Positions 40,001-52,100 of a stretch of DNA of 64,000 bases are shown one piece after another (the stretch's first letter is position 1; every line of letters starts with the position of its first letter). This stretch comes from Streptomyces asiaticus (GTDB taxonomy: Bacteria > Actinomycetota > Actinomycetes > Streptomycetales > Streptomycetaceae): positions 8,928,001-8,992,000 of the forward strand of contig NZ_JAGSHX010000006.1 in NCBI RefSeq assembly GCF_018138715.1, given 5' to 3'. The position numbers and the translations under genes were made by a program. The notes beneath the pieces were generated by a model that saw only the letters and a program-made list of their open reading frames with translations, ran no database searches and was not told where the DNA came from.

Positions 40001-42537
40001 TGGTGTTGGCGGAGGGCGGGGCGGTCCAGGTGCGGGTGAGTGTGGCGGAGGCCGATGAGAGTGGTCGGCGTGTGGTGCGGGTGTATTCGAGGGCGGAGGA
40101 CGCGGGCGTGGGTGCTGCGTGGGTGCGGCACGCGAGCGGGACGGTGCGTGCCGCGGCGGGGCTCTCCGCTGCTGATGTGGGGCTGTCGGCGTGGCCTCCG
40201 CCGGGTGCGGTGGCGGTGGATCCGGGCGACGTGGAGGGCCTGTACGACGGGCTGGAAGAGGTCGGCTACCGGTATGGGCCGGTGTTCCAGGGGGTGCGGG
40301 CGGCGTGGCGGCTGGATGGCGCGGTGTACGCGGAGGTGGCGCTGCCGGAGGAGCATCGGGCGCAGGCGGCGGGGTTCGGACTGCATCCGGCACTTCTCGA
40401 CGCGGCCATGCACGCCGCCGCGTTCCAGCACCGTGCGGAGCGTGCCGACCAGCGGACAGCGTTGCCCTTCGTCTGGCGCGATGTGGCGCTCCACGCCACG
40501 GGTGCCACGGCCTTACGGGTACGGGTGATGCCCGTCGGCGAGGACACCCTGACTCTGGAGTTGGCCGATGAGACCGGCGCCCCGGTGGCTTCGGTGGGTT
40601 CGATGGTGTCCCGCCCGGTCGAGCCCGGGCAGTTCAAGGCCCCCTCGACACATGACCGTCTGCTCCGCCCGGGATGGGAGAAGACGGCGCTGACGTCGGA
40701 TGGCACCCCACTGGGCGCGGTGCGGGTGGCCACGGCCGAGGATGTGCGCGCGCTGGCCGAGCGAGGTGACCGGTTCGACGCCGTAACGGTCGAGGTGGCC
40801 GAGACCGGTAGTGTGCGCGAGTTGACCAGCCGCGTACTGGAAGTCATCCAGGCGTGGTCGACCGAACCGGCGCTGGACAGCACGCGGATGGTCGTGCTGA
40901 CCACGGGCGCGGTCGCCGTGGACCCGGGTGAGGCGGTCGACCCCGCCATCGCCGCCGTATGGGGGCTGGTCGGCACCGCGCAGTCGGAGAACACCGGCCG
41001 GATCCTCCTGCTGGACGTCGACGACGAACCGTCTTCGTACGCCACGCTGAGCACCCTCGTCCCCGCCCTGTTCGCCGCCGACGAGACCCAGGCCGCGGTC
41101 CGCGCGGGTGCGTGTTTCCTACGGCGGCTCATCCGTGTGGTGGAGCCGCCCGAGGCCGAACTGAGCGGTGTGGACGCAGACGGGACGGTGTTGGTGACGG
41201 GCGGTACGGGGGCGCTGGGCGGGGTGGTGGCACGGCATCTGGTGGCCGTGCATGGGGTGCGGAGCCTGGTGTTGGCCAGTCGGAGCGGGCCTGGTGCGCA
41301 CGGTGCTGCCGCATTGGAGGCGGAGCTGGTGGGGGCGGGTGCACGGGTGCGGATCGTCGCGTGTGATGTGGCGGACCGGGGCGAGGTGGCCGAGCTGCTG
41401 GATGCCGTTCCGGACGATGCTCCGCTGTCGGCGGTGGTGCATACGGCCGGTGTCCTGGATGACGGTGTGCTGACCGCGTTGACCCCGGAGCGTATGGATG
41501 AGGTGTTCCGGCCGAAGGTGGACGGGGCGCTCCATCTGCATGAGCTGACCCGGGACCTGGGCCTGTCGGCCTTCGTCCTGTTCTCCTCGGCCGCCGGTAC
41601 GTTCGGCAGCTCCGGACAGGGCAACTATGCCGCCGCCAACGCCTACCTCGACGCGCTGGCACAGCACCGGGCCGCCCAAGGGCTTCCCGCGATCTCCCTC
41701 GGCTGGGGCATGTGGTCCCAGGACGCGGGGATGACCGCCCAGCTCGGCGACACCGACCACCGACGACTGGCCCGCGACGGACTCGCCGCGCTGACCTCTG
41801 CCGAGGGCATGGAGCTCTTCGACACCGCGTTGCGTACCGGCGAACCCACGGTCCTCCCCATCAAACTGGACCTCGGCGCACTGCGGGCCCAGGCCGCCAC
41901 CGGGGCGGTGCCGCCACTGCTGCGCGGGCTGGTCCCCCAGCCCCGGCGGATCCGGCAGAAGGCCCGGTCGGCGCATGCGCACGACGCCGACGCGCTCACC
42001 GAACGACTGGCGGGGGCGGGCCCCGCGGACCGTCAGGCGATCCTGCTCGACCTGGTCCGGCAGGAGGCGGCGTATGTGCTCGGCTACGCCTCGGTCGGCC
42101 GTATCGGCCCCGATGCGGCATTCACCGACGTCGGCTTCGACTCGCTCACGGCGATAGAGCTAAGGGACCGGCTCCTCGCCCGTACCGGGCTGCGGCTCCC
42201 CGCCACGTTCGCCTTCGACTTCCCCACGCCGCTGACACTGGCGGACCACCTGAACACCCGCCTGGGCACCGAGGCCACGCGGGACCCGGTGCTGGCCGAA
42301 GTGGCGAGGCTCGAAGAACTGGTGGCCGCCCGGCCACCGGACACTGCCAAGAACACCGGCGCCGCCGCCCGGCTCCGGGCTCTGGCGGCCAAGCTCGGCA
42401 CCGATGCCCCCGGGCCGGCCGGAGGCGCCGACATCGAAGCGACGCTCGAGGCGGCGTCGGTCGACGACGTACTGGCCTTCATCGACGACGAGTTCGGAAT
42501 CGTGGACCCGGCGGATTCCGACCGCGCCTACGAGTGA
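37009..42537 (+). CDS. Ansamycin PKS protein C: module 5
   Basis: Single-module PKS of 1842 residues that adds a malonate unit and leaves a trans or cis double bond. Order: N-terminal docking coiled coil (1-32, [14 protein letters not shown]), KS (33-463, active Cys206 within DTACSAS rather than the usual DTACSSS), AT (558-870, GHSVG Ser656, HAFH 753-756, malonyl), DH (927-1205, His960 and Asp1131 intact), B-type KR (1391-1645, LDD motif, catalytic Ser/Tyr/Lys present), ACP (1663-1755, Ser1712), C-terminal docking region (1757-1842). No ER is present. AT and DH segments are nearly identical at DNA level to those of module 8. One leucine in the DH-KR linker is TTA (40513-40515). The gene follows PKS B after about 80 bp, so co-transcription is expected. 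Confidence 0.97.
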   Translation: MADDGKLRDYLKRVLADARRSQKRVRELEAEKTEPIAIVAMACRLPGEVSSPEQLWELVLDGRDGITGFPVNRGWDLANLFHPDPDHRGTSYVREGGFLHHAGEFDPGFFGISPREAVTMDPQQRIMLELSWEVFERAGIDPTTWRGKDVGVFSGFAGSDYGAGLPELPEALESYLTTSDAGSVLSGRISYTFGFEGPAVTVDTACSASLVALHLAARALRAGDCSMALAGGVTVLGTPRAFIGFSRQRGLAADARCKAFAATADGTGFSEGAGVLLLERLSDAERNGHRVLAVVRGSAVNQDGASNGLTAPNGPSQQRVIRQALAHARLGPSEVDAVEAHGTGTALGDPIEAQALLATYGQGRPEDRPLWLGSLKSNIGHTQGAAGVAGVIKMVMALRHGVLPQTLHVDEPTPQVDWSAGAVELLTERRAWPEAGRPRRAGVSGFGVSGTNAHVILEQAPETAVDVAPEVPGGVVPLVVSGRGDAGLRAQARRLLDFAEGHPEVGVTELGFALGGGRAGLSDRAVVVAGDREEALAGLGVVARGESGVGVVSGAVVRGRLGVLFAGQGCQRVGMGRGLYEVFPVFRDAFDAVCEVLDRELNAGGVSGSVREVVFGDGELLERTVFAQAGLFAVETALFRLVESWGVVPDVVGGHSVGEVAAAHVAGVLSLEDAAVLVAARGRLMEALPEGGAMVAVGAGEGQVRPLLVPGVDIAAVNGPAAVVLSGDEEPVLRVARELSGQGCRTRRLAVSHAFHSARMEPMLEEFRRVVEGLSFAAPEIPVVSNATGELVDAEVVCSPTYWVEHVRSAVRFADGVRALAEYGVSTYLELGPDGTLSAMGRECLDEGQAAFVPALRREGDETRALVTALATCHTRGVHVDWATAMGGTRTGSVDLPTYAFQREHYWLVGEHRGVGDVASAGLAGVEHPLLGAVMEVPGSGEVVFTSRLSLRSHPWLADHVAAGAVLLPGAAFVELVVRAGDEVGCGGVEELVMEAPLVLAEGGAVQVRVSVAEADESGRRVVRVYSRAEDAGVGAAWVRHASGTVRAAAGLSAADVGLSAWPPPGAVAVDPGDVEGLYDGLEEVGYRYGPVFQGVRAAWRLDGAVYAEVALPEEHRAQAAGFGLHPALLDAAMHAAAFQHRAERADQRTALPFVWRDVALHATGATALRVRVMPVGEDTLTLELADETGAPVASVGSMVSRPVEPGQFKAPSTHDRLLRPGWEKTALTSDGTPLGAVRVATAEDVRALAERGDRFDAVTVEVAETGSVRELTSRVLEVIQAWSTEPALDSTRMVVLTTGAVAVDPGEAVDPAIAAVWGLVGTAQSENTGRILLLDVDDEPSSYATLSTLVPALFAADETQAAVRAGACFLRRLIRVVEPPEAELSGVDADGTVLVTGGTGALGGVVARHLVAVHGVRSLVLASRSGPGAHGAAALEAELVGAGARVRIVACDVADRGEVAELLDAVPDDAPLSAVVHTAGVLDDGVLTALTPERMDEVFRPKVDGALHLHELTRDLGLSAFVLFSSAAGTFGSSGQGNYAAANAYLDALAQHRAAQGLPAISLGWGMWSQDAGMTAQLGDTDHRRLARDGLAALTSAEGMELFDTALRTGEPTVLPIKLDLGALRAQAATGAVPPLLRGLVPQPRRIRQKARSAHAHDADALTERLAGAGPADRQAILLDLVRQEAAYVLGYASVGRIGPDAAFTDVGFDSLTAIELRDRLLARTGLRLPATFAFDFPTPLTLADHLNTRLGTEATRDPVLAEVARLEELVAARPPDTAKNTGAAARLRALAAKLGTDAPGPAGGADIEATLEAASVDDVLAFIDDEFGIVDPADSDRAYE
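38544..39285. repeat. Near-identical malonyl-AT tract, module 5 copy
   Basis: Matches 26873-27614 (module 3) and especially 53690-54431 (module 8), with which the identity continues somewhat further downstream. Scattered mismatches such as GCG for TCG near the beginning show the copies are not identical. Confidence 0.85.
39706..40090. repeat. Near-identical post-AT linker/DH tract, module 5 copy
   Basis: From the FQREHYWL linker through the first part of the DH, including the catalytic His codon, this stretch is almost identical to 54866-55250 in module 8. Boundaries were judged by eye. Confidence 0.8.
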
Positions 42538-42555
42538 AGGGGAAGGTGACCTCCG

Positions 42556-45500
42556 GTGGACAACGACGAGAAGCTGGTCCGATACCTCAAGCGGGTGACC
42601 GCCGATCTGCACCAGGCGCGGCAGCGGCTCACCGAGATCGAGGAAGCGCGGTCGGAGCCGATCGCGATCGTGGGGATGGCGTGTCGGTTGCCGGGTGGGG
42701 TGACCACGCCGGAGGAGCTGTGGGACCTGGTGGTGTCCGGTGGTGACGCGGTCGGTGGGTTTCCGGAGGACCGTGGCTGGGATCTGGAGAACCTCTTCGA
42801 CCCGGATCCGGATCACCCGGGTACCAGCTATGTCCGCGAGGGTGGCTTTCTGCGCGATGCGGGGGAGTTCGACGCGGGCTTCTTCGGGATCTCGCCGCGC
42901 GAGGCGCTGGCGATGGATCCGCAGCAGCGGCTGTTGCTCGAGACGTCATGGGAGGCGTTGGAGCGCGCCGGGATCGATCCAACGGCCCTGCGTGGCAAGG
43001 ACATCGGTGTCTACTTCGGCACCCTCAACCAGGACTACGCCACGGACGTGGACACGGTCCCCGAGGGCGTCGAGGGCTATCTGATGACGGGCAGTTCGGC
43101 GAGTGTGCTCACTGGCCGGGTGGCCTACGAGCTGGGGTTCGAGGGCCCTGCGATGACGATCGACACGGCGTGCTCCTCCTCCCTGGTGGGCCTGCACCTG
43201 GCCGCGCAGGCGCTGCGGTCGGGCGAGTGCTCGATGGCGCTGGCCGGAGGGGCCACCGTCATGTCCACTCCCAGCGCCTTCGTCGGCTTCTCGCGACAGC
43301 GCGGCATGGCCGAAGACGGCCGCTGCAAGTCGTTCGCGGCCTCGGCGGATGGCACGGGGTGGGCCGAGGGTGTGGGTGTGCTGGTGGTGGAGCGGCTGTC
43401 GGATGCGGAGCGGCGTGGGCATCGGGTGTTGGCGGTGGTGCGGGGTAGTGCGGTGAACCAGGACGGTGCGTCGAATGGTCTGACGGCGCCGAATGGTCCG
43501 TCGCAGCAGCGGGTGATTCAGCAGGCGTTGGCGGGTGCCGGGTTGGTGGCGGGCGATGTGGATGCCGTCGAGGGCCATGGCACGGGCACCACGCTGGGTG
43601 ATCCGATCGAGGTCCAGGCATTGATGGCGACCTACGGCCAGGATCGGCCTGCGGGGCGTCCGTTGTGGTTGGGATCGTTGAAGTCGAATATTGGTCATGC
43701 GCAGGCGGCTGCGGGTGTGGCTGGTGTGATCAAGATGGTGTTGGCGTTGCGGCATGGGGTGTTGCCGAGGACGTTGCATGTGGATGAGCCTTCGCCGCAG
43801 GTGGATTGGTCGGCGGGTGCGGTGGAGTTGCTGACGGAGGAGCGGGTGTGGCCGGAGGTGGGGCGTCCGCGTCGGGTGGGGGTGTCGGGGTTTGGGGTGA
43901 GTGGGACGAACGCTCACGTGATTTTGGAGCAGGCGCCGGAGTCGGCGGTCGAGGTGGTGCCGGTGTCGGAGGTTCCGGGTGGTGTGGTGCCGTTGGTGGT
44001 GTCGGGGCGTGGTGGTGCGGGGTTGCGGGGACAGGCACGGCGGCTGCTGGACTTTGTGGAGCGACGGCCGGAAGTGGAACTGGGCCATCTGGCACGTTCC
44101 CTGGCGACATCACGGGCAGGGCTGTCGGAACGTGCGGTGGTGCTGGCGGGGGACCGGAGTGAGGCGCTGGCGGGGTTGGCGGCCGTGGCCGGGGGCGAGG
44201 TGGTCGGTAGCGATGTGGTGGGACGGGCGGATGCGCAGGGTCGGGTGGCGTTTGTCTTTCCTGGTCAGGGGGCGCAGTGGGTGGGGATGGGTGCGGAGTT
44301 GTTGGAGTCGAGTGTGGTGTTTGCGGAGGGGCTTCGGGAGTGTGCGGGGGTGTTGGATCCGTTGACGGGGTGGTCGTTGGTGGATGTGGTGCGGGGTGTT
44401 GGGGGTGGTGTGTCGTTGGATCGGGTGGATGTGGTGCAGCCGGTGTCGTTTGCGGTGATGGTGGGGTTGGCGCGGGTGTGGTTGGCGGCTGGTGTGGTGC
44501 CGTCGGTGGTGGTGGGGCATTCGCAGGGGGAGATTGCGGCGGCGTGTGTGGCGGGTGGGTTGTCGTTGGGGGATGCGGCGCGGGTGGTGGTGTTGCGGAG
44601 TCGTGCGATCGCGGCGGGGTTGTCGGGCTTGGGTGGGATGGTGTCGCTGGCTGTGGGTGTGGAGGAGGCGGGGCGGTTGGTTGAGGGGTGGTCGGGTCGG
44701 GTTGAGGTTGCGGCGGTCAATGGGCCGTTGTCGGTGGTGGTGGCTGGTGAGCCGGAGGCGTTGGGGGAGTTGGTGGTGGAGTGTGAGGGCGTGGGGGTGC
44801 GGGCGCGGTGGGTGGATGTGGATTATGCCTCGCATACGGCGCAGGTGGAGGCGATCGAGGGTGAGCTGGCCCGGTCGTTGTCGCAGGTCCGGCCGGTGTC
44901 TTCACGTATTCCGTTCTTCTCCACGGTGGAGGGGGAGTGGCTGGACACGGCTGAGTTGGATGCCGGGTACTGGTATCGGAATCTGCGGAGCACGGTCCGG
45001 TTCGCCCCGTCCATTGAGCGGCTGCTGGAGGAGGGCTTCCGGGCGTTTGTTGAGGTGAGTGCGCATCCGGTGCTGACGATGAGCATTGAGGCGGCGGCGG
45101 AGCGGGTGGATGCCGGACCGGTGGTGGTGACCGGGACACTGCGCCGGGGCGAGGGTGGTATGCGCCGTGTGCTCACCTCCCTGGCCGAGGCGTACGTACG
45201 TGGTGTCCCCGTCGACTGGACCGCCCTGCTCGGCGACATTCCCGCGCACGTCGCGGTGGATCTGCCGACCTACGCCTTCCAACACCAGCACTACTGGCTG
45301 GGACGGCGAGGCGAATCAGTGGACGCGGCCGCGCTCGGGCTTGCGCGGGCCGAGCACCCACTGCTGGGCGCCGTGACCGAACTGCCCGAGTCAGGGGGCT
45401 TGTTGTTCACCTCCCGCCTGTCGCTCCGTACGCATCCATGGCTGGCCGACCACGCGGCGGCGGGCACGGTGTTGCTGCCCGGGGCGGCGTTCGTGGAGCT

Positions 45501-48500
45501 GGCGGTGCGCGCCGGTGACGAAGTCGGCTGTGGTGTCGTCGAAGAGCTCGTCGTCGAAGCACCGCTCACCCTGCCAGAGCGCGACGGTGTGCAGCTGCGG
45601 GTGAGCGTCGGCGTGGAGGACGATTCCGGCCGACGCCCCGTGGCAGTGCACTCACGCGGCCAGGACGGCGGCATCGACACCCCCTGGACCCGCCACATCA
45701 GCGGCACCCTGGCCCAGGACACCCCCGATGACCTGGACGCGGGCCTGACACAGTGGCCCCCCGCCGGGGCGGTGGCGGTCCCGGAGGAGCGGGTGCTCGG
45801 CATCTACGAGGAGCTGGAGGCGAACGGTTACGGATACGGCCCGGCCTTCCGCGGTCTGCGTGCCGCGTGGACGCGGGGCGACGAGATCTACGCCGAGGTG
45901 GCCCTGTCGGAGGAGCTGTCGGCCGAAGCCACCGCGTTCGGGCTGCATCCCGCACTGCTCGACGCGGCCCTGCACGCCACCGCGTTCCGCGACCGTACTG
46001 ATGACCAGGTGGGGCCCGCGTTGCCGTTCGCCTATCGCGGAGTGTCCCTGCACGCTTCCGGCGCTTCGGCACTTCGCGTGCGTATCACACCCAACGGCAA
46101 GGATGGCGTGGGCCTTCGGCTGGCTGATCCCAGTGGGGCGGCGGTGGCGGTGGTCGAGTCGTTGGTGTCGCGGCCGATGCCTGCGGCGCTGCTGGACGCC
46201 GCCACACAGGCCACGACCGACCAGATGTTCCTCGTAGGGTGGGAGCAGTTGCGGGTCGACGCCGCCGACGTACCGCTTGACACCGTCTCCGTACACACCG
46301 CGCAGGACGTACGGCAGTTGGCCACTCGAACCGACGCGTCGGCCGAGTCGCCGCCGGTGCTGCTGTACGAGATCGGCCCCGGTGATGCCGTAAGCGACGA
46401 CACCGGCGCGGCCCGCGCGCATGAGCTGGCGGGCCAAGTGCTGGACGTGCTCCGGGTGTGGCTGACCGAGCCCACGCTGGAGGACTCGCGTTTGGTGATG
46501 CTGACGCGGGGTGCCGTAGGAGTGCGGGACACCGACCCGGTCGATCCGGCGGTCGCCGCGGCCTGGGGGCTGGTCGGCACCGCGCAGTCGGAGAACCCCG
46601 GGCGGATCCTGCTCCTCGACGCGGACGACACACCGGCCTCCACTGAGGCCCTGCCCATCCTTCTACCCGCCCTGCTCGCCGGAGACGAACCACAGCTCGC
46701 ACTACGCGCGGGCGTCTGCCACCAACGCCGTCTGACCCGGGCGACGGCCGATGAGGCGCTGGTGGCGCCCGAGGGAGAACCCGCGTGGCAGCTGGGCACC
46801 CGCGGCCCGGGGACACTGGAGGGCCTGGCGCTGCTGCCGTCGCCGGATGCCTTGGCGCCACTGCCACCCGGCCATGTCCGGATCGAGACACGTGCCGCGG
46901 GACTCAACTTCCGCGATGTGCTGATGGCGCTGGGCATGTACCCCGGCGAGATCAGCATCGGCAACGAGGGCGCGGGCGTGGTCAGGGAGGTCGGCCCGGG
47001 TGTCACCCGCTTCGCTCCGGGCGACCGGGTCATGGGACTCTTCGAGGGCGCGGGCGGCCCCCTCGCCGTCGCCGACTGCCTCACCCTCGTCCACATGCCC
47101 GAGGGGTGGTCCTTCGAGCAGGCGGCCGCGGTCCCCTGCGTGTTCCTCACCGCCTACTTCGGGCTGCGGGACCTGGCACGGCTGGAGCGCGGGGAGTCGG
47201 TCCTCATCCATGCGGCAGCCGGCGGCGTGGGCATGGCCGCGGTGCAGCTGGCGCGGCATTGGGGCGCCGAGGTCTACGGAACGGCGAGCCCGGCCAAGTG
47301 GGACGCCGCACACACCGCCGGTGTCCCGGACGGCCGACTGGCCAACTCCCGGACGCTGGAGTTCGAGCAGCGGTTCTTCGAGATGACCGGTGGCCGTGGC
47401 TTCGATGTGGTGCTGGACGCCCTCGCCGGAGACTTCGTGGACGCCTCACTCCGGTTGCTGCCCAGGGGCGGGCGGTTCATCGAGATGGGCAAGAGCGATA
47501 TCCGGGATGCCGAAGAGGTGGGCACTCAGCACCCCGGCGTTGCCTATCGGGCATTCGACCTGGCCGAAGCCGGCGGCGAGCGCATCCAGCGGATGCTGAC
47601 CGAGCTGGTCGACCTCTTCGAGAAGGGGGTGCTGACCCCGCCACCGGTGACCGTATGGGACATCCGGCGCGCTCCGGCCGCATTCCGCTTCATGAGCCGG
47701 GCACAGCACATCGGTAAGAACGTGTTCACCGTGCCGCGTCGACTCGACCCGGACGGCACTGTGCTCATCACGGGTGGCACCGGATCGCTGGGGAAGGTGG
47801 CCGCTCGGCGCCTGGTGACCGAGCACGGCGTACGGAATCTGGTGCTGACCAGCCGGAGCGGACCCCAGGCCGCCGGCGCCGCCGAACTGGAGCGGGAACT
47901 GACCTCGCTCGGCGCACGAGTACGGATCGCCGCCTGCGATGTCGCGGACCGCGACGCCCTGGCGGGGTTGCTGTCCTCGCTGCCCGAAGACGCGCCACTG
48001 ACTGCCGTGGTGCACAGCGCGGGAGCACTGGACGACGGAGTGATCACCGCCTTGACCAGGGAGCGGCTGGACACGGTCTTCGCCCCGAAGGTGGACGCCG
48101 CACTCCATCTGCACGAGCTGACCCGGCGGCTGGATCTGGCGGCCTTCGTCCTGTTCTCCTCGGCCGCGGGGACGCTCGGCAGCTCGGGGCAGGGGAGCTA
48201 TGTGGCGGCCAACGCCTTCCTGGATGCCTTGGCACATCGGCGCCGCGCCGAGGGGCTCCCGGGCATCTCCCTGGGATGGGGGCTCTGGGCACAGGGCGCG
48301 GGGGTCGGGCTGACCGGCCACCTCACCGACGCCGACCAGCAGCGCATGGCACGCGGGGGCGTGGCCGGGCTGTCGGAGGGCGAAGGCGGGGCGCTGTTCG
48401 ACACCGCACTGCGGATGCCCCAGTCGGTGGTGCTTCCGATGAAGCTGGATCTGGGCGCACTGCGAACCCAGGCCGCCACCGGACCGGTGCCACCGTTGCT

Positions 48501-49077
48501 CCGTGGCCTCGTCCGGCAGAGCCGGCGCATCGCTCGGACGGCCGCCGATCTGGATGCCTTCACCCAGCGCCTGACCAGGGCCACGCCCGAGGAACAGGAG
48601 CAGATCCTGCTCGGCCTGGTCTGCCGCGAGGCGGCTCGGGTACTGGGCCACGCCTCCACCCATGCCATCGGGCCGGACCTGGCGTTCAACGAAATCGGCT
48701 TCGACTCCCTCACGGCGGTGGAACTGCGCAACCGGCTGGGCAACCACACCGGGATACGGCTCCCGGCCACGCTGGTCTTCGACTATCCGACGCCCATCGC
48801 CCTGATGCGCCACTTGCGGACGAAGCTCTGCCCGGACGCGCCACCTGCGCAGAGTCTCGCTGGGAGCGAGGAGGAGCTGCGCCGTGTGCTGGCCGGCACA
48901 CCGCTGAGCCGCTTCCAGGAGCTGGGCATCCTCGACACCCTCATGGCGCTGGTCCGAGAGCCCGAAGCGGCGCAGCAGGCGGATGGGCAGGCGGCGGACG
49001 GGCAACCGGCTGCCGCGATCGCCGATATGGATGTCGCCAGTCTGGTGCAACGAGCCATGAGCAAGGCCGGGAAGTAA
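42556..49077 (+). CDS. Ansamycin PKS protein D: module 6, fully reducing
   Basis: Single-module PKS of 2173 residues that adds a methylmalonate unit and reduces the beta-carbon to methylene. It starts with GTG (42556), 18 bp after the PKS C stop, behind GGGGAAGG. Order: docking coiled coil (1-33, [14 protein letters not shown]), KS (34-459, Cys206; the His motif reads VEGHGTGTT instead of VEAHGTGT), AT (562-870, GHSQG Ser656, YASH 757-760), DH (933-1210, His966 and Asp1136), ER (1419-1730, [11 protein letters not shown]; a Tyr in LGMYPG, a feature associated with 2S methyl configuration), B-type KR (1732-1980), ACP (2002-2090, Ser2051), C-terminal docking domain (2098-2173). That last segment resembles the one of PKS A rather than those of B and C. 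Confidence 0.97.
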   Translation: MDNDEKLVRYLKRVTADLHQARQRLTEIEEARSEPIAIVGMACRLPGGVTTPEELWDLVVSGGDAVGGFPEDRGWDLENLFDPDPDHPGTSYVREGGFLRDAGEFDAGFFGISPREALAMDPQQRLLLETSWEALERAGIDPTALRGKDIGVYFGTLNQDYATDVDTVPEGVEGYLMTGSSASVLTGRVAYELGFEGPAMTIDTACSSSLVGLHLAAQALRSGECSMALAGGATVMSTPSAFVGFSRQRGMAEDGRCKSFAASADGTGWAEGVGVLVVERLSDAERRGHRVLAVVRGSAVNQDGASNGLTAPNGPSQQRVIQQALAGAGLVAGDVDAVEGHGTGTTLGDPIEVQALMATYGQDRPAGRPLWLGSLKSNIGHAQAAAGVAGVIKMVLALRHGVLPRTLHVDEPSPQVDWSAGAVELLTEERVWPEVGRPRRVGVSGFGVSGTNAHVILEQAPESAVEVVPVSEVPGGVVPLVVSGRGGAGLRGQARRLLDFVERRPEVELGHLARSLATSRAGLSERAVVLAGDRSEALAGLAAVAGGEVVGSDVVGRADAQGRVAFVFPGQGAQWVGMGAELLESSVVFAEGLRECAGVLDPLTGWSLVDVVRGVGGGVSLDRVDVVQPVSFAVMVGLARVWLAAGVVPSVVVGHSQGEIAAACVAGGLSLGDAARVVVLRSRAIAAGLSGLGGMVSLAVGVEEAGRLVEGWSGRVEVAAVNGPLSVVVAGEPEALGELVVECEGVGVRARWVDVDYASHTAQVEAIEGELARSLSQVRPVSSRIPFFSTVEGEWLDTAELDAGYWYRNLRSTVRFAPSIERLLEEGFRAFVEVSAHPVLTMSIEAAAERVDAGPVVVTGTLRRGEGGMRRVLTSLAEAYVRGVPVDWTALLGDIPAHVAVDLPTYAFQHQHYWLGRRGESVDAAALGLARAEHPLLGAVTELPESGGLLFTSRLSLRTHPWLADHAAAGTVLLPGAAFVELAVRAGDEVGCGVVEELVVEAPLTLPERDGVQLRVSVGVEDDSGRRPVAVHSRGQDGGIDTPWTRHISGTLAQDTPDDLDAGLTQWPPAGAVAVPEERVLGIYEELEANGYGYGPAFRGLRAAWTRGDEIYAEVALSEELSAEATAFGLHPALLDAALHATAFRDRTDDQVGPALPFAYRGVSLHASGASALRVRITPNGKDGVGLRLADPSGAAVAVVESLVSRPMPAALLDAATQATTDQMFLVGWEQLRVDAADVPLDTVSVHTAQDVRQLATRTDASAESPPVLLYEIGPGDAVSDDTGAARAHELAGQVLDVLRVWLTEPTLEDSRLVMLTRGAVGVRDTDPVDPAVAAAWGLVGTAQSENPGRILLLDADDTPASTEALPILLPALLAGDEPQLALRAGVCHQRRLTRATADEALVAPEGEPAWQLGTRGPGTLEGLALLPSPDALAPLPPGHVRIETRAAGLNFRDVLMALGMYPGEISIGNEGAGVVREVGPGVTRFAPGDRVMGLFEGAGGPLAVADCLTLVHMPEGWSFEQAAAVPCVFLTAYFGLRDLARLERGESVLIHAAAGGVGMAAVQLARHWGAEVYGTASPAKWDAAHTAGVPDGRLANSRTLEFEQRFFEMTGGRGFDVVLDALAGDFVDASLRLLPRGGRFIEMGKSDIRDAEEVGTQHPGVAYRAFDLAEAGGERIQRMLTELVDLFEKGVLTPPPVTVWDIRRAPAAFRFMSRAQHIGKNVFTVPRRLDPDGTVLITGGTGSLGKVAARRLVTEHGVRNLVLTSRSGPQAAGAAELERELTSLGARVRIAACDVADRDALAGLLSSLPEDAPLTAVVHSAGALDDGVITALTRERLDTVFAPKVDAALHLHELTRRLDLAAFVLFSSAAGTLGSSGQGSYVAANAFLDALAHRRRAEGLPGISLGWGLWAQGAGVGLTGHLTDADQQRMARGGVAGLSEGEGGALFDTALRMPQSVVLPMKLDLGALRTQAATGPVPPLLRGLVRQSRRIARTAADLDAFTQRLTRATPEEQEQILLGLVCREAARVLGHASTHAIGPDLAFNEIGFDSLTAVELRNRLGNHTGIRLPATLVFDYPTPIALMRHLRTKLCPDAPPAQSLAGSEEELRRVLAGTPLSRFQELGILDTLMALVREPEAAQQADGQAADGQPAAAIADMDVASLVQRAMSKAGK
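44239..45292. repeat. Near-identical methylmalonyl-AT tract, module 6 copy
   Basis: Covers the AT core to the post-AT linker and matches the module 1 (about 18792-19845) and module 7 ATs. A short divergent patch precedes the AAVNGP segment, where module 6 encodes [13 protein letters not shown] and modules 1 and 7 encode [13 protein letters not shown]. The patch suggests a separate conversion event or a local difference kept by selection. Confidence 0.85.
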
Positions 49078-49103
49078 TGTCGGTTCGGAATGCGGAGGCC
49101 GGG

Positions 49104-52100
49104 ATGACCACTCCCGAAGCGAAGGTCGTCGAAGCGCTGCGTGTCACGCTCATGGAGAACGAGCGGCTCGAGCGGGAGAACGCCGACATACGCCGCGGCC
49201 TGTCGGAGCCGATCGCGATCGTGGGGATGGCGTGTCGGCTGCCGGGTGGGGTGACCACGCCGGAGGAACTGTGGGACCTGGTGGTGTCCGGCGGTGATGC
49301 GATCGGTGGGTTTCCGGAGGACCGTGGCTGGGATCTGGAGAACCTCTTCAACCCGGATCCGGATCACCCGGGCACCAGCTATGTCCGCGAGGGTGGCTTT
49401 CTCCACGACGCGGGGGAGTTCGACGCGGGCTTCTTCGGGATCTCGCCGCGCGAGGCGCTGGCGATGGATCCGCAGCAGCGCATCATGCTCGAGACCTCCT
49501 GGGAGGCGTTCGAACGCGCCGGAATTGACCCGACCGCGTTGCGGGGCAAGGACATCGGCGTCTTCTCCGGGGTGACCTACCACAGCTACGGTTCCGGAGC
49601 GCGGGTCCCCGAGGAACTCGAGGCGGTCATGGGCACGGGCACCTCGGCGAGCGTCCTGGCGGGGCGGGTGTCGTACGCGCTTGGCTTCGAGGGCCCGTCG
49701 GTCGCGGTGGATACGGCGTGTTCGTCGTCGTTGGTGGCGTTGCACCTGGCCGTACAGGCGCTGCGGTTGGGCGAGTGCTCGATGGCACTGGCCGGAGGTG
49801 TGACCGTCATGGCCAACCCCGGTATCTTCGTCGGCTTCTCGCGCCAGCGCGGGATGTCGAAGGACGGCCGTTGCAGGGCCTTCGCGGCCGCTGCGGACGG
49901 CACCGGCTTCTCCGAGGGCGCGGGAGTGCTGCTGGTGGAGCGGTTGTCGGATGCGGAGCGGCGTGGGCATCGGGTGTTGGCGGTGGTGCGGGGCAGTGCG
50001 GTGAATCAGGATGGTGCGTCGAATGGGTTGACGGCGCCGAACGGTCCGTCGCAGCAGCGTGTGATTCGGCGGGCGTTGGCGGGTGCGGGGCTGGTGGCGG
50101 GCGATGTGGATGCGGTGGAGGCCCATGGGACGGGTACGCCGCTGGGTGATCCGATCGAGGCGCAGGCGCTGCTTGAAACGTATGGGCAGGATCGGCCTGC
50201 GGGGCGTCCGTTGTGGTTGGGGTCGTTGAAGTCGAATATTGGTCATGCGCAGGCGGCTGCGGGTGTGGCTGGTGTGATCAAGATGGTGTTGGCGTTGCGG
50301 TATGGGGTGTTGCCGCGGACGTTGCATGTGGATGAGCCTTCGCCGGAGGTGGATTGGTCGGCGGGTGCGGTGGAGTTGTTGACGGAGGAGCGGGTGTGGC
50401 CGGAGGTGGGGCGTCCGCGTCGGGTGGGGGTGTCGGGGTTTGGGGTGAGTGGGACGAATGCGCATGTGATTTTGGAGCAGGCGCCGGAGTCGGCGGTTGA
50501 TGTGGTGCCGGTGTCGGAGGTTCCGGGTGGTGTGGTGCCGTTGGTGGTGTCGGGGCGTGGTGGTGCGGGGTTGCGGGGGCAGGCGCGGAGGTTGCTGGAG
50601 TACGTCCAAGCTCGTCCAGGGTTGGGCGTTGGGGAGCTGGGGGCGGCGCTGGCTTCTGGTCGGGCGGGGTTGTCGGATCGTGCGGTGGTGGTGGCGGGGG
50701 GCCGGGAGGAGGCGTTGGCGGGGTTGGCGGCGGTGGTGGAGGGCGGTGGGGTGGGCAAAGCCGATGTTCGGGGTCGGGTGGCGTTTGTTTTTCCTGGTCA
50801 GGGGGCGCAGTGGGTGGGGATGGGTGCGGAGTTGTTGGAGTCGAGTGTGGTGTTTGCGGAGGGGCTTCGGGAGTGTGCGGGGGTGTTGGATCCGTTGACG
50901 GGGTGGTCGTTGGTGGATGTGGTGCGGGGTGTTGGGGGTGGTGTGTCGTTGGATCGGGTGGATGTGGTGCAGCCGGTGTCGTTTGCGGTGATGGTGGGGT
51001 TGGCGCGGGTGTGGTTGGCGGCTGGTGTGGTGCCGTCGGTGGTGGTGGGGCATTCGCAGGGGGAGATTGCGGCGGCGTGTGTGGCGGGTGGGTTGTCGTT
51101 GGGGGATGCGGCGCGGGTGGTGGTGTTGCGGAGTCGTGCGATCGCGGCGGGGTTGTCGGGCTTGGGTGGGATGGTGTCGCTGGCTGTGGGTGTGAGCGAG
51201 GCGGAGTTGTTGGTGTCCCGTTGGGTCGGTCGGGTTGAGGTTGCGGCGGTCAATGGGCCGTTGTCGGTGGTGGTGGCTGGTGAGCCGGAGGCGTTGGGGG
51301 AGTTGGTGGTGGAGTGTGAGGGCGTGGGGGTGCGGGCGCGGTGGGTGGATGTGGATTATGCCTCGCATACGGCGCAGGTGGAGGCGATCGAGGGTGAGCT
51401 GGCTCGGTCGTTGTCGCAGGTCCGGCCGGTGTCTTCACGTATTCCGTTCTTCTCCACGGTGGAGGGGGTGTGGCTGGACACGGCTGAGTTGGATGCCGGG
51501 TACTGGTATCGGAATCTGCGGAGCACGGTCCGGTTCGCCCCGTCCATTGAGCGGCTGCTGGAGGAGGGCTTCCGGGCGTTTGTTGAGGTGAGTGCGCATC
51601 CGGTGCTGACGATGAGCATGGAGGCGGCGGCGGAGCGGGTGGATGCCGGACCGGTGGTGGTGACCGGGACACTGCGCCGGGGCGAGGGTGGTATGCGCCG
51701 TGTGCTCACCTCCGTGGCCGAGGCGTATGTACGTGGTGTCCCCGTCGACTGGACCGCCCTGCTTGGCAACGTCCCCGCGCACACCGCGTGTGACCTCCCC
51801 ACCTACGCCTTCCAACACCAGCACTACTGGCTCAAGAACTCCGCCCCCGCCGATGCGGGATCCGAAGCCGATCTGCTTCCGGGCATGGCAGAACTGCCCG
51901 AGGACACCGGGGCGTTGACCGCTCGCCTTCGTGGGGAGTCCGCACAGGAGCAGGAGCGCATCCTGCTGGAGACCGTCCGCCAGGAGACCGCAGGCGTCTT
52001 GGGCCATCCCTCGCTGGATGCCATTGAACCGGACATGGTGTTCAACCAGATCGGGTTCGACTCGGCCACCGCCGTGCAGTTGCGCAACCGTCTGAACGCA

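Noticed and set aside
48276..49103. Upstream extension of PKS protein E into the 3' end of PKS D
   Set aside because: The in-frame extension overlaps PKS D in another frame and is Arg/Gly/Pro-rich. The docking helix and a good ribosome site begin at 49104 (or the TAATG at 49077).
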